Shown piece by piece: positions 17,699 to 27,172 of a DNA stretch of 64,000 nt. Under the pieces are notes generated by a model that was not told the DNA's origin, did no database searches, and saw only the letters and a list, made by a program, of their open reading frames with translations. Every line of letters starts with the position of its first letter. Position 1 is the first letter of the stretch. Origin of the DNA: Flavobacteriales bacterium. GTDB taxonomy: Bacteria; Bacteroidota; Bacteroidia; NS11-12g; UBA9320. The stretch spans positions 186,001 to 250,000 of the forward strand of contig JACJZT010000005.1 of NCBI GenBank assembly GCA_020635455.1, in the 5' to 3' direction. A program made the translations under genes and the position numbers.

Positions 17699-20600
17699 AT
17701 GTTAATACGTAAATCGGTAATTTTTACTTGCCTTCTTCTGCTTTCAAACATTCTTTTGGCTCAGTCGGGTATGGATGCCCTGAGAAACAATGATTTTTTA
17801 GAGGCAAGAAGACTTTTTAACGAAAAACTCGAAAAGGATTCCCTGCATTTTGAAAGTCTGACAGGAATGATCATCCTTTCAGAAATCACTCAGGAATACA
17901 GGCAATTCGACAAGCTTATGAATCGTTTGTTGAGAAATCACAAGGACCTGCACACCTTTGCACTCTTTAATTTTTTATACGACGGGGATTTTAAAAGCAT
18001 CGAAAAGTTGAATTATCCGGATTGGGTTACTCTTAAATACAAGATAAGTGAAGCAATCGACTGGGGCGAAAAGCAAAGAGACAATGAAAAACTCAACGCA
18101 AAATACAACGCCATCATTCCCAAAGTGAAATGGAGTTACATAGGCCCCTTTGATAATATCAACGGTTCGGGTTTTGTGGTAGAAAATGAAATTGAAAAAG
18201 AACCCTTCAACCCTTCTAAGGTATATAAAAACAAAGAAGGAACCCGCTTACAGTGGTTTAACCCTCTTTACACTGCCGGTACCGGAAGAGTGGTTTTTAG
18301 TCATCATCTTCCCAGAAATTCCTACGGCTCGGATGCTACCTATTATGTAAATAGTTTTATTACTCTCGACAAGGATCAGACCATAAAGCTTCATATTGGC
18401 AGGACCTCTCCTGTTAAGATCTGGATCAACGATAAACTCGTATTTTCAAACGATCATTGCACCCCATTTTATTACGACCTCGAAACCCTGACCTTGAATT
18501 TAAGCAAAGGCACCCACAGGTTTCTTGTAAAAAATGCCACCAATAAAAACAACGATGAATCGTACGGACCCTTGAGTTTTTGGGACGGAAACAATTATGA
18601 GCACGACATGCTTTCTCTCCGTTTTACCGATTCACAGGGAATTGCATTAAGTTCCATTCAGTCTTCTTTTAGCGGAAATGTGAACACCGGCAAACCGGAT
18701 GACCGTCAAATAAACATGGTATCACACAGTCTGGTAAAACATTTTACCGACCAGTCGCTTTCAAACGACAACATCTGGTTCGACTATTGCCTGATGAAGG
18801 CCTTCATTAGCGAAAATCACATTAAAGAAGGTGAGGAGTTTTTCTCAAAAAAATACGCAGATCATAAAGACCTTGTTTTTTACAATTACCTATTTGCCAA
18901 AATGTGCCAGTTTAACGGAAAATCGGAAAAGGTTTATGAATTATTATCAAAACTTGATGAAGATAAAACGCCGATTTTTGGAATGATGTACAAAAAACTT
19001 CAGGACATCAACCTGGACTCTGAACCTGAAAAATTCTTAAGATCGGTTACCAGGCTGTCTGTGATCAGCCCGTCGAACCTCAATGTAATGTATGCCTTTA
19101 TAAGTTATTACGACAAAACCGGTAAGATCAATCAAAAGGATTCATTTATTAAAGTTTGTATCGAAAAATACCCTGAATACGAGGAAGATCTTGAGGAAAA
19201 TCTAAGCAATTACAAGGAAAAGAATGAACGATACGGACCTGAAGAAATTCTGAAGACACAAAAAGCTTCCATAAAAGCCTTAAAAACAGGTTCATCCGAT
19301 TACGACTTCGACAATGCCATTGAATATTATAAGGATAAGAAAAAGAAAGCAAAGGTAATGCAGCTCTACCGGGATAAAATTTACTTTTCACCTCATATGG
19401 CAGGTAATTACACCGATTATGCCGAGTACCTCAAGGAAATTGAAAACTTCAAGGAAGCAAGGGAAATATTAAAAACCAGTTTGCTGGTAAAAGCTCACCA
19501 AAGTTACGCTTACGAACTTTTAGGGGATATTGAAAGAATTGAAGGTAATCAAAAAGAAGCATTGGCCTATTATCAAACCGGATTGTCCTTAGGATCCGGA
19601 GGGTCCAGATTTGGATACGGAAACAGTCTTGCTGAGAAGGTCGAACAACTTATTGGAAACCGCAACCTCAAAAAAATATTTAAAACCAACACTTTTGAAG
19701 AAACCCTGAACGACGAAAACTGGTATGAAACCGCAGATGGTGAGGATGCTCTGGTATTGCAATACACGAAAGATGCCGTTCTCGACACAAGCTATAAAGT
19801 GTATATGTACCAAACCCTGATGATCAAGATCCTAAAAGAATCCGGGATCGAAAAGTACAAGGAATTTGACATGAGTTTTATGGGAAGCATCAATAGTGCC
19901 AAGGTGATAAAGGAGAATGGAGCCGAATACGATCCTGAAAAGTCGGGAGGATATGTTGTGTTTAAAAATCTTGAAGTCGGAGACCTAATACAGGTAGAAA
20001 GTCAGGATGAAATGACTGCTCAAACCTATTTTGGTCAGGACTATTACCACCAGCATTTCATTTTTTTCCCGGATCCTGTTTTTTATTCGAAATTTGATTT
20101 TGCCGTACCTGCAGGCAAGGAGCTTCTTTATACAAGTCATAAAATGAACCCCAAACCCTTAATTCAAACCGACGAATTCGGATACGATCATTATATATGG
20201 CAAGATCAAAACCTTGAAAAAATACAGGATGAAACGGCCTTTCCCGATTACTATGATTACTACCGGTCCGTAACGGTGGGCACCATCAGGAACTGGGAAG
20301 TGGTAAACAACTGGTACGATCAGATCACCTATAAAAAGAATGAGATCACTTATGAGATCAGGAACATTCTGGATACCCTGATAAAGCCTTCCATGACCAA
20401 GGAAGAGATGGTTCAGGCCATGTATAATTACATTACCACAAAGATCCGTTACAGTTATGTGGCCTTTTTAAATTCAAGATTCGTACCCAAATGGCCCGGA
20501 AACACCTGTTCGGCAGGAATCGGTGATTGCAAAGACGTGGCAACCTTAATGATCACAATGTTGAGATCAAAAGGCATTGAGGCATACTACGCGCTTGTAA

Positions 20601-21469
20601 AAACCAATCAGTACAATCGACTAAAAACGGTACCTTCCCTGGCATTTGATCATGTTATCGTGTGTTACATTCTGGACGGTAAAAAACATTACTGCGATCT
20701 GACCACCAATTTTTTCCCAATTACCGTACTTCCCGAAATGGATAATAATGCAATGGCACTCCTAATAAAAAATGGAGAAAAAGATGTGTTTTACTTACCG
20801 AACGACATGTTGGATGAATCTAAAACCAAAGCAGAATATACCATCGATGTTGAGCTAACCACAGACAGGGATCTAAAGATCAATGCCAAAGCCGAATATT
20901 CCGGAACTGCCGGTGGAAATTTGAGAGAACAGATCTTTAGAACACCACCCAATAAATACAGCGATTTTATGTCTCAGTATTTTGGTCAGGATGTGTTTGA
21001 AAATGCCCAGTATAAAACGGTTGAGTTCGAAAATCTTACCAATTACTCCGATCCGCTTAAGGTTAAGTACCAGGTAAACGTAAAAGGCTTTGCCGATAAG
21101 GTGTCGGGGCTATACATATTGAGGATGCCCTATCTTGAAGCCATCAAAAAAAGTCAGGTAGTCCTCGAAAATCACAGAACGAACAGGGTCGATCTTGAAA
21201 AAATGTTGAATGTGTACCCTTGTGAACAGGTCATAAATCTGAAGATCCCGGCGGGCTATCGCCTTGCTGAAACACCTCAGAATATGGAGCATAAATCCAA
21301 ATTCAGCCATTACACGGTGAAATTTCAAAAAACATCCACCGGCCTGAAGATCATAAAACATCAGGTTTTTTATAAGAACATCATCGAAATTGAAGATTTT
21401 GAGGACTTTAGAAAAGATTATCTCGAATTGTTGGATATGGATAAATTTAAGATCGCACTTATAAAATAA
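17699..21469 (+). CDS. Large exported DUF3857/transglutaminase-like protein with TPR region
   Basis: The start at 17699 gives a clean signal peptide (MLIRKSVIFTCLLLLSNILL, cleavage near LAQ) and 1256 residues. An N-terminal helical part is followed by a carbohydrate-binding or PA14-like beta segment (about 135-310, WSYIGPFDNINGSG) and a TPR-rich stretch (about 330-650). A DUF3857 domain spans roughly 670-860 and a transglutaminase-like domain roughly 890-1020, with an intact triad: Cys944 in GIGDCKD, His985 and Asp1000. C-terminal beta domains complete the protein. DUF3857 proteins are widespread in Bacteroidota; peptide-bond or cross-link chemistry in the periplasm is plausible, but the substrate is unknown. 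The XRE regulator follows after 42 bases in the same direction. Confidence 0.85.
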   Translation: MLIRKSVIFTCLLLLSNILLAQSGMDALRNNDFLEARRLFNEKLEKDSLHFESLTGMIILSEITQEYRQFDKLMNRLLRNHKDLHTFALFNFLYDGDFKSIEKLNYPDWVTLKYKISEAIDWGEKQRDNEKLNAKYNAIIPKVKWSYIGPFDNINGSGFVVENEIEKEPFNPSKVYKNKEGTRLQWFNPLYTAGTGRVVFSHHLPRNSYGSDATYYVNSFITLDKDQTIKLHIGRTSPVKIWINDKLVFSNDHCTPFYYDLETLTLNLSKGTHRFLVKNATNKNNDESYGPLSFWDGNNYEHDMLSLRFTDSQGIALSSIQSSFSGNVNTGKPDDRQINMVSHSLVKHFTDQSLSNDNIWFDYCLMKAFISENHIKEGEEFFSKKYADHKDLVFYNYLFAKMCQFNGKSEKVYELLSKLDEDKTPIFGMMYKKLQDINLDSEPEKFLRSVTRLSVISPSNLNVMYAFISYYDKTGKINQKDSFIKVCIEKYPEYEEDLEENLSNYKEKNERYGPEEILKTQKASIKALKTGSSDYDFDNAIEYYKDKKKKAKVMQLYRDKIYFSPHMAGNYTDYAEYLKEIENFKEAREILKTSLLVKAHQSYAYELLGDIERIEGNQKEALAYYQTGLSLGSGGSRFGYGNSLAEKVEQLIGNRNLKKIFKTNTFEETLNDENWYETADGEDALVLQYTKDAVLDTSYKVYMYQTLMIKILKESGIEKYKEFDMSFMGSINSAKVIKENGAEYDPEKSGGYVVFKNLEVGDLIQVESQDEMTAQTYFGQDYYHQHFIFFPDPVFYSKFDFAVPAGKELLYTSHKMNPKPLIQTDEFGYDHYIWQDQNLEKIQDETAFPDYYDYYRSVTVGTIRNWEVVNNWYDQITYKKNEITYEIRNILDTLIKPSMTKEEMVQAMYNYITTKIRYSYVAFLNSRFVPKWPGNTCSAGIGDCKDVATLMITMLRSKGIEAYYALVKTNQYNRLKTVPSLAFDHVIVCYILDGKKHYCDLTTNFFPITVLPEMDNNAMALLIKNGEKDVFYLPNDMLDESKTKAEYTIDVELTTDRDLKINAKAEYSGTAGGNLREQIFRTPPNKYSDFMSQYFGQDVFENAQYKTVEFENLTNYSDPLKVKYQVNVKGFADKVSGLYILRMPYLEAIKKSQVVLENHRTNRVDLEKMLNVYPCEQVINLKIPAGYRLAETPQNMEHKSKFSHYTVKFQKTSTGLKIIKHQVFYKNIIEIEDFEDFRKDYLELLDMDKFKIALIK

Positions 21470-21511
21470 TTATCATTCATTTTCGTTCCCTAAGTACCTA
21501 ATTAACATTCT

Positions 21512-22534
21512 ATGGGAAAACCTGTACTTTTTGGTGTTTTATTAAAACGAAAACGCCTTGAAAAAAATCTTAAACTAAAGGACCTTGCAGGCATGATAAA
21601 CATGGACATTGGCCTGTTGAGCAAAATTGAAAACAATGAGCGGCTGGCAACCGAAAATCAGTTGAAAATGCTGATGGATGCCCTCAACGTTGACAAAAAA
21701 GCATTTGAAACCTCCTGGTTAAGCAGCAAGATCATTCGGGAAATTGATACGCATAATTACCCCTTTGATGCCATTCGGCAGGCTGGTCTGATCCTTCATG
21801 AATTAAAGACCAACCCTTCTCAGAATGAGGACCTGGCGGTACAGATCGAAGAATTAAAGACCTTCTTTTATTCCACAAGAGAAATTCCGGTAAAACATCT
21901 GCCATTCAAAACCGAAAGGAATGAATTTACGGCAAGTAGTTTCAGGCTGCTTAATAAAGTGTTTTCGGTAAATGAAGCTCTGCAGGTTTTACAATACAAC
22001 ATCTGTTTTTATAAAATATCTTTTACAGACCACCTTAAACTTCATTATTACACGAGAGCCTTGGATTACGTCATCGAACTGGCGCTTAAAAAACAGGTCA
22101 TAGAAATGAAGGAGATCTCCAATGTGATTGATCTTTTGAGCTTCGAGGGACTTCCCTTTCTGGGCATACAGAATTCAAGCGAAATCGAATATAAAAGAAT
22201 GGACAATTATCTGAGACAGGATCAGGTAATTGTTCTGTCGGAAACACTGAATTCGAATTCGGAACTGAGTGTATTTAGGAAAATGACGGTGGTGTTCAAT
22301 ATGTTCGTTAATTATTCTGACCTAAGGGAAGATAAACTTATCGTTGCCTGGCTGGTAATGAATTATATTCTTCTGTTTCACGAATACCCCTTGCTACTAT
22401 TGACAAGTGAATTGTATGAGCAAATCCTGAATTTTGAACCTTTTGTGTTTCCCAATACCAATGAGCTTGAACAACTGGAACACAATTTAAAACTAGCCCT
22501 GGTCAATCAGTTGAAGCAAAACCTGGAACTTTGA
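21512..22534 (+). CDS. XRE-family regulator with a large uncharacterised C-terminal domain
   Basis: Residues 7-65 form a Cro/C1-type helix-turn-helix (VLLKRKRLEKNLKLKDLAG ... LLSKIENNERLATENQL). The remaining 270 residues are helical and match no domain I recognise. They lack any protease or peptidase motif and could be a ligand-sensing or dimerisation domain. No phage or restriction genes are nearby, so a phage-repressor role is not supported. It lies 42 bases after the DUF3857 gene and may be co-transcribed with it, which makes regulation of that gene or of the following subtilase possible but unproven. Confidence 0.8.
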   Translation: MGKPVLFGVLLKRKRLEKNLKLKDLAGMINMDIGLLSKIENNERLATENQLKMLMDALNVDKKAFETSWLSSKIIREIDTHNYPFDAIRQAGLILHELKTNPSQNEDLAVQIEELKTFFYSTREIPVKHLPFKTERNEFTASSFRLLNKVFSVNEALQVLQYNICFYKISFTDHLKLHYYTRALDYVIELALKKQVIEMKEISNVIDLLSFEGLPFLGIQNSSEIEYKRMDNYLRQDQVIVLSETLNSNSELSVFRKMTVVFNMFVNYSDLREDKLIVAWLVMNYILLFHEYPLLLLTSELYEQILNFEPFVFPNTNELEQLEHNLKLALVNQLKQNLEL

Positions 22535-22634
22535 TCTTCCAGGGAATCTACCCTTTATAGGTAAATTACCTTACTTTATCTAATCCGTTTTAGAATGAAG
22601 ATTATTTAACTGATTTTTGAAAAAATTTACTTTT

Positions 22635-24233
22635 ATGAATTACAAAAAAATTAGCCTTACCCTGCTTTTAGGATTGTGTTTTATATTTACACGAGCTCAG
22701 GAGAGTGCTCCGGAAAACTGGTTTAATCTTGACAAAAAAAATGACCAAATTTTTGGTGTCAGTACCGAGAAGAGTTATAACGAGATCTTAAAGGACAAAA
22801 CCTCTGTTCAGGTAATCGTAGCCATTCTCGACAGCGGAGTTGACGAAAATCATGAAGACCTTAAAAATGTAATGTGGGTCAATAAAGGTGAGATCGCCGG
22901 AAATGGGATCGATGATGACAAGAATGGATATGTAGATGATGTATATGGTTGGAATTTTATTGGAGGAAAAGATGGAAAGAACATTGATAAAGACTCCTAT
23001 GAACTAACAAGATTGTATAAAAGGGAAAAGGAAAAGTTTGATAACATGGATGAAGCAAGCATGAGCCCTGAGGTGAAAAAACAATATGAGGCCTACCTGA
23101 AGCTGAAAGTTGAATATTTACAAAAATACATTGAAGCCAAAACCATGTTCGATGTGTATTCAAAATCCCTGGCACGTTTTGAGTCTATCGAAAAGAGAAT
23201 TGGAAAAGGCGATGATATCGGGATCGAAGATCTGAAAAATTTTAAATCAGATGAAGAAAAAGACAATGAGCTTGCCAAAAAAATTGCCACCTATATCTCC
23301 TCCGGAATTTCGTATAAGGATCTGAAAGAACAACTTAAAGGAGCTTACGACCATTTTGACGATCAGGCAAATTATGCCTATAGCCTCGATTTTGACCCAA
23401 GAGGCATCGTTGGGGATGATTATTCCAATGAGAATGAAAGGTATTACGGTAACAACGATGTAACCGGGCCCGATGCATCTCATGGCACTCACGTGGCAGG
23501 TATCGTAGCTGCTCAAAGGGATAATGCACTCGGAGTAAAAGGCGTTGCAAACAATGTCAGAATTATGAGCGTTCGTTGTGTGCCAAACGGCGATGAAAGG
23601 GATAAAGATGTGGCGAATGCCATACGATATGCCGTGGATAATGGTGCCAAGGTGATCAATATGAGTTTTGGGAAAGCTTACAACTGGAATAAAACATTGG
23701 TGGACGAAGCTGTAAAATATGCCGAATCAAAAGACGTGTTATTGGTACATGGTGCCGGAAATGATTCAAAGAATCTTGATGAAAACACAAATTATCCCAA
23801 TCCGGTCTATGAAAAGGATAACACAAGAGCCGGTAATTGGGTTGAAGTTGGTGCTTCTTCATGGATAAAAGGAAAAGCCAGCATGGGTAGTTTCTCAAAC
23901 TATGGTAAAAAATCCGTTGATGTTTTTGCTCCCGGAGTAAGTATTTATTCTACCATTCCGGATTCAAAATACGCATCCTTCGACGGCACAAGCATGGCAT
24001 CACCCGTAACTGCAGGAGTTGCGGCACTCATCCGTTCGTATTATCCTGAACTAACGGCTTCACAAGTGCGAACCATTTTGATGAAGTCGGTTACCAAGGT
24101 TAGCGGCAAGGTTTATTATCCAGGTACAAAAAAACTTACCAAAATGAAAAACCTATGCACTTCAAAAGGCATTGTCAATGCCTATACTGCCCTGAAAATG
24201 GCAGAAAAAATGAGCAAGAAAGTTAAAGGATAG
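22635..24233 (+). CDS. S8 family serine peptidase (subtilase) with a long insertion
   Basis: The start is taken at the ATG at 22635 (532 residues), which gives a short signal peptide ending near FTRAQ; an upstream in-frame TTG is possible but unneeded. The subtilisin triad is complete: Asp66 in VAILDSGVDENH, His283 in SHGTHVAGI and Ser453 in DGTSMASPVTAG, plus the oxyanion Asn in VHGAGND. Asp and His are 217 residues apart, far more than the 30-40 residues in classical subtilisins; the insertion (about 110-260) is Lys/Glu-rich and predicted helical. No T9SS sorting domain is present, so it is probably periplasmic or outer-membrane associated. Substrate is unknown. Confidence 0.92.
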   Translation: MNYKKISLTLLLGLCFIFTRAQESAPENWFNLDKKNDQIFGVSTEKSYNEILKDKTSVQVIVAILDSGVDENHEDLKNVMWVNKGEIAGNGIDDDKNGYVDDVYGWNFIGGKDGKNIDKDSYELTRLYKREKEKFDNMDEASMSPEVKKQYEAYLKLKVEYLQKYIEAKTMFDVYSKSLARFESIEKRIGKGDDIGIEDLKNFKSDEEKDNELAKKIATYISSGISYKDLKEQLKGAYDHFDDQANYAYSLDFDPRGIVGDDYSNENERYYGNNDVTGPDASHGTHVAGIVAAQRDNALGVKGVANNVRIMSVRCVPNGDERDKDVANAIRYAVDNGAKVINMSFGKAYNWNKTLVDEAVKYAESKDVLLVHGAGNDSKNLDENTNYPNPVYEKDNTRAGNWVEVGASSWIKGKASMGSFSNYGKKSVDVFAPGVSIYSTIPDSKYASFDGTSMASPVTAGVAALIRSYYPELTASQVRTILMKSVTKVSGKVYYPGTKKLTKMKNLCTSKGIVNAYTALKMAEKMSKKVKG

Positions 24234-24287
24234 AACAATATCTTTTACCTTTTTCGTTATTAAGGTATACAGGTTCTAAACGTTTTT

Positions 24288-25205
24288 ATGAAATACCCAT
24301 TGTATACCGTACTATGCAGCGCAATATTGTTTGCCTGCAATAACAATTCTTCTGAGAATTCCTATGGCACCGCTACGGATGAAGTGGCAGTAAGTGAGGA
24401 CCAGTATGAAGCCAGTGCAGAGGTAGAATCAAACACGAATGCTTCAGGGTTGACGGCAAATTTTGCAGACCAATCCTCAGCCAAAAGCACGGAAAAAACT
24501 TCTGTTACAGATGATTTAAAGGCGTCCCCAAAGCCAATGCTTATCAAAACAGGCTACCTCGATCTGGAAGTTAAGGATTATGCAGGATACAGAAATGAAG
24601 TTGAAAGCCTTGTAAATAAGTACGGAGGATACCTGGGCAATGAAACGGAAGAAAATCAAACCTACAGAATTAGCAACCGCATGACCTTAAGGATACCGGC
24701 CGCTTCATTTTCCACAATTATGAAGGGCTTGGAAACAAACAGCATACGTATTGACGGCCGAAGGATCGAGGTTGAGGATGTAGGTGAAGAATATGCTGAT
24801 CTGGAAGCGCGTATCAAAGCCAAAAAAGCAGTACAGGAAAGGTATCTGAGCATACTTCAAAAAGCCGTGAAAATTGATGACATACTTGAAGTTGAAGAAA
24901 AGCTGAGGGTAATACGTGAAGAGACCGAAGCGGCACAAGGCCGATTAAAATACCTGAGCAATCAGATCAATTTTTGCACCATCCATTTGTACTTTTATAA
25001 GACCATTGATGCGAATTATACACCTCCTGCGGGCCCGGGATTTATTAGCAGACTTTGGAAGGGGGTTGTAAAAGGATGGGAAGCCGTGCTGAACTTTACC
25101 ATTGGTGTGGTTTACCTTTGGCCACTCTGGGCAGTTGTGGCAATAATTATCTTTATCTTCAGAAAAAAGAAATTCAGTTTCGGTTTTCGAAGAACTAAGG
25201 AATAA
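24288..25205 (+). CDS. DUF4349 domain lipoprotein
   Basis: This 305-residue protein begins with a lipoprotein signal (lipobox ILFAC, Cys17), followed by a Ser/Thr/Glu-rich disordered segment to about residue 80. The DUF4349 domain (about 83-245) contains a beta-rich part (LIKTGYLDLEVKDY) and a long coiled-coil (about 175-225, EARIKAKKAVQERYLSIL). A C-terminal membrane helix (about 275-295) is followed by a basic tail. An N-terminal lipid anchor together with a C-terminal helix is typical of the family. Function is unknown. It converges on pgk, 22 bases away. Confidence 0.85.
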   Translation: MKYPLYTVLCSAILFACNNNSSENSYGTATDEVAVSEDQYEASAEVESNTNASGLTANFADQSSAKSTEKTSVTDDLKASPKPMLIKTGYLDLEVKDYAGYRNEVESLVNKYGGYLGNETEENQTYRISNRMTLRIPAASFSTIMKGLETNSIRIDGRRIEVEDVGEEYADLEARIKAKKAVQERYLSILQKAVKIDDILEVEEKLRVIREETEAAQGRLKYLSNQINFCTIHLYFYKTIDANYTPPAGPGFISRLWKGVVKGWEAVLNFTIGVVYLWPLWAVVAIIIFIFRKKKFSFGFRRTKE

Positions 25206-25227
25206 ACCTCATGGTCTATAGAATCGC

Positions 25228-26418
25228 TTAATCGTTGATGGCTTTTATACCCGGCAATTCCTTCCCTTCAAAATATTCGAGTAAAGCACCTCCACCCGTT
25301 GATACATAACTAACGTCTCCGGTAAGGTTAAATTTACTGATCGCTGCAGCAGAATCGCCTCCTCCGATCAGTGTGAACGAACCCGATCTGGTTGCTTCTG
25401 CCAATGCCAAAGCAATCTGTTTGGTACCGTTTTCAAAGGAACTCATCTCAAAAACACCCATTGGTCCGTTCCAGAGAATGGTTTTGCTTTCAAGAATTAC
25501 CTTTCTGAAATCCTCAATGGCCTTTTCGCCTATGTCCAGTCCCATATATCCTTCTTCAATATCATCGCTTGATGTGTTCGCAGTTCTGGCATCGTTTGCA
25601 AATTTATCTGCTGCTACCGAGTCCGTCGGAAGGTGAATTTGAACACCCTTTTCTTTTGCTCTGCTCAAAATTTCTCTGGTAAGCTGAACCCTCTCCTCTT
25701 CAAAAAGTGAATTGCCAATTTTTCCTCCCATTGCCTTAATAAAGGTATAGGTCATTCCACCACCGATAATGATGTGATCGGCCACCTGCAATAGATTCTC
25801 AATGATCAGGATCTTATCGCTCACCTTGGCACCACCAACTATGGCCGTAAACGGTCTTTGAGGTGATTTCATGACCTTATCGGCATTTTCAATTTCTTTG
25901 GCCATGATGTATCCAAAACATTTATGTCCTTTGAAAAAATCAGCAATAATGGCCGTACTGGCATGAGCTCTGTGAGCGGTACCAAATGCATCGTTTACAT
26001 AAAAGTCGCCAAGTTTTGCCAACTTTTCTGCAAAATTGCGGTCTCCTTTTTCTTCCTCTTTATAAAATCTGAGGTTTTCGAGCAACAACACATCACCCGG
26101 ATTTAGTTCCTGAGCCAATTTAGAAGCTTGATCACCAATGCAATCCTCTGCAAATCGAACCTTAAGGTTCAGTAAGGTACTCAGGTGATCCATCAAATGC
26201 CGCAAAGAAAACTTATCTGCCGGACCTTCTTTAGGGCGGCCGAGATGCGACATAAGAATTGCGGATCCACCATCCTGTAATACCTTTCTGATCGTTGGCA
26301 ATGCTGCCGTTATCCTGGAATCATCGGTTATTTGAAAGTCTGAATTTAAGGGGACATTAAAATCTACCCTGATAAGTACCTTTTTATTTTTAAAATTATA
26401 GTGTTCTATAAAGTTCAT
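25228..26418 (-). CDS. pgk: Phosphoglycerate kinase
   Basis: Pgk makes ATP from 1,3-bisphosphoglycerate in glycolysis. The 396 residues match the bacterial norm. Visible signatures are the N-terminal KKVLIRVDFNVPL (about 10-22), SHLGRPKEGP (about 58-67), the hinge GGAKVSDKI (about 193-201), and the nucleotide loop GGGDSAAAI near 345-353. Its ATG overlaps the TGA of the upstream cyclophilin gene (ATGA at 26415-26418), so the two are translationally coupled. Confidence 0.98.
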   Translation of the reverse strand: MNFIEHYNFKNKKVLIRVDFNVPLNSDFQITDDSRITAALPTIRKVLQDGGSAILMSHLGRPKEGPADKFSLRHLMDHLSTLLNLKVRFAEDCIGDQASKLAQELNPGDVLLLENLRFYKEEEKGDRNFAEKLAKLGDFYVNDAFGTAHRAHASTAIIADFFKGHKCFGYIMAKEIENADKVMKSPQRPFTAIVGGAKVSDKILIIENLLQVADHIIIGGGMTYTFIKAMGGKIGNSLFEEERVQLTREILSRAKEKGVQIHLPTDSVAADKFANDARTANTSSDDIEEGYMGLDIGEKAIEDFRKVILESKTILWNGPMGVFEMSSFENGTKQIALALAEATRSGSFTLIGGGDSAAAISKFNLTGDVSYVSTGGGALLEYFEGKELPGIKAIND

Positions 26419-27092
26419 GGTTTCGGTTTTCTTTTATTAAACTCTTCTAAAGCATTATACGCTATGGCCTTTTCGCCCTTTCTTATTATTCGTATCCGGG
26501 TGATATAGTCATTGGTTTTAATTTGATAAGGAACTTCCGTTCCGGCAATAAGAGCTCCAAACACGGTGTGTTTTCCATTAAGCCATGGAGTGGTTTTGAG
26601 TGTGATAAAAAACTGACTGCCATTTGTTTCCGGTCCAGAATTTGCCATAGCAAGCAAACCTGAGCGGTCCAGTCTGAGATCTGAAAATTCATCTTTAAAC
26701 TGATAACCCGGACCACCGGTTCCGTTTCCAAGCGGATCACCTCCCTGTATCATAAAATTTTCCTGATCACCATTATTGAGGCTGATGACTCTGTGGAACA
26801 AAAGGCTATCGTAAAAGGGTTCGGCAGGTTTGCGAAAGGTATTGGGCATGTTTCCTTCTGCGAGTGCTACGAAATTTGCCACGGTCATTGGTGCTTTTTC
26901 TTCAAATAATTTTGCGATCATAACACCCTTTGAGGTACTTATTTCTGCAAAAAGTCCATTACTGGTGTCAAGTGTACTTTCAGTGGTCTCTGGTTCATCA
27001 GCGTTGTTTTGATCGGAATCGGAACTTTTATTTTGCTGGCAGGCAGTAAAAACCATGAGGGAAAGGATCAGAAGTTTAGATTTAATTTTCAT
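26415..27092 (-). CDS. Cyclophilin-type peptidyl-prolyl isomerase, lipoprotein
   Basis: This is a cyclophilin with an N-terminal lipoprotein signal (lipobox VFTAC, Cys18) and an acidic Ser/Asp-rich spacer (about 20-45). The catalytic domain (about 48-205) has KLFEEKAPMTVANFVALAEG, LLFHRVI, FMIQGGDPLGNGTGGPGY, and NGSQFFITL with WLNGKHTVFG, which are the classical active-site positions. It probably acts as a periplasmic folding helper anchored in a membrane. It sits upstream of pgk with a 4-base ATGA overlap; the pairing is not functionally obvious. A TATCTTTG box lies on the same strand at 27136-27143. Confidence 0.93.
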   Translation of the reverse strand: MKIKSKLLILSLMVFTACQQNKSSDSDQNNADEPETTESTLDTSNGLFAEISTSKGVMIAKLFEEKAPMTVANFVALAEGNMPNTFRKPAEPFYDSLLFHRVISLNNGDQENFMIQGGDPLGNGTGGPGYQFKDEFSDLRLDRSGLLAMANSGPETNGSQFFITLKTTPWLNGKHTVFGALIAGTEVPYQIKTNDYITRIRIIRKGEKAIAYNALEEFNKRKPKP

Positions 27093-27132
27093 TGGCCGGA
27101 AGGTCTTTTATTTGCGGTTAATTTTAAAAAGG

Positions 27133-27166
27133 TTGCAAAGATAATGGATTCAAGCCTTTATTTTTG
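27133..27166 (+). promoter_or_regulatory. Candidate promoter for the FkbM gene
   Basis: TTG at 27133-27135, a 23-base spacer and TATTTTTG at 27159-27166, six bases before the ATG at 27173. The very short leader would make the mRNA nearly leaderless. Confidence 0.45.
27136..27143 (-). promoter_or_regulatory. Candidate -7 box for the cyclophilin-pgk operon
   Basis: The minus strand reads TATCTTTG followed by C, 43 bases before the cyclophilin ATG; full match to TAnnTTTG, no properly spaced TTG seen. It overlaps the plus-strand promoter of the divergent FkbM gene. Confidence 0.4.
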
Positions 27167-27172
27167 TGGCAA

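Noticed and set aside
21512..22534. XRE gene as a phage repressor or toxin-antitoxin component
   Set aside because: No phage, integrase, toxin or restriction gene is nearby, and the protein is far longer than typical repressors or antitoxins.
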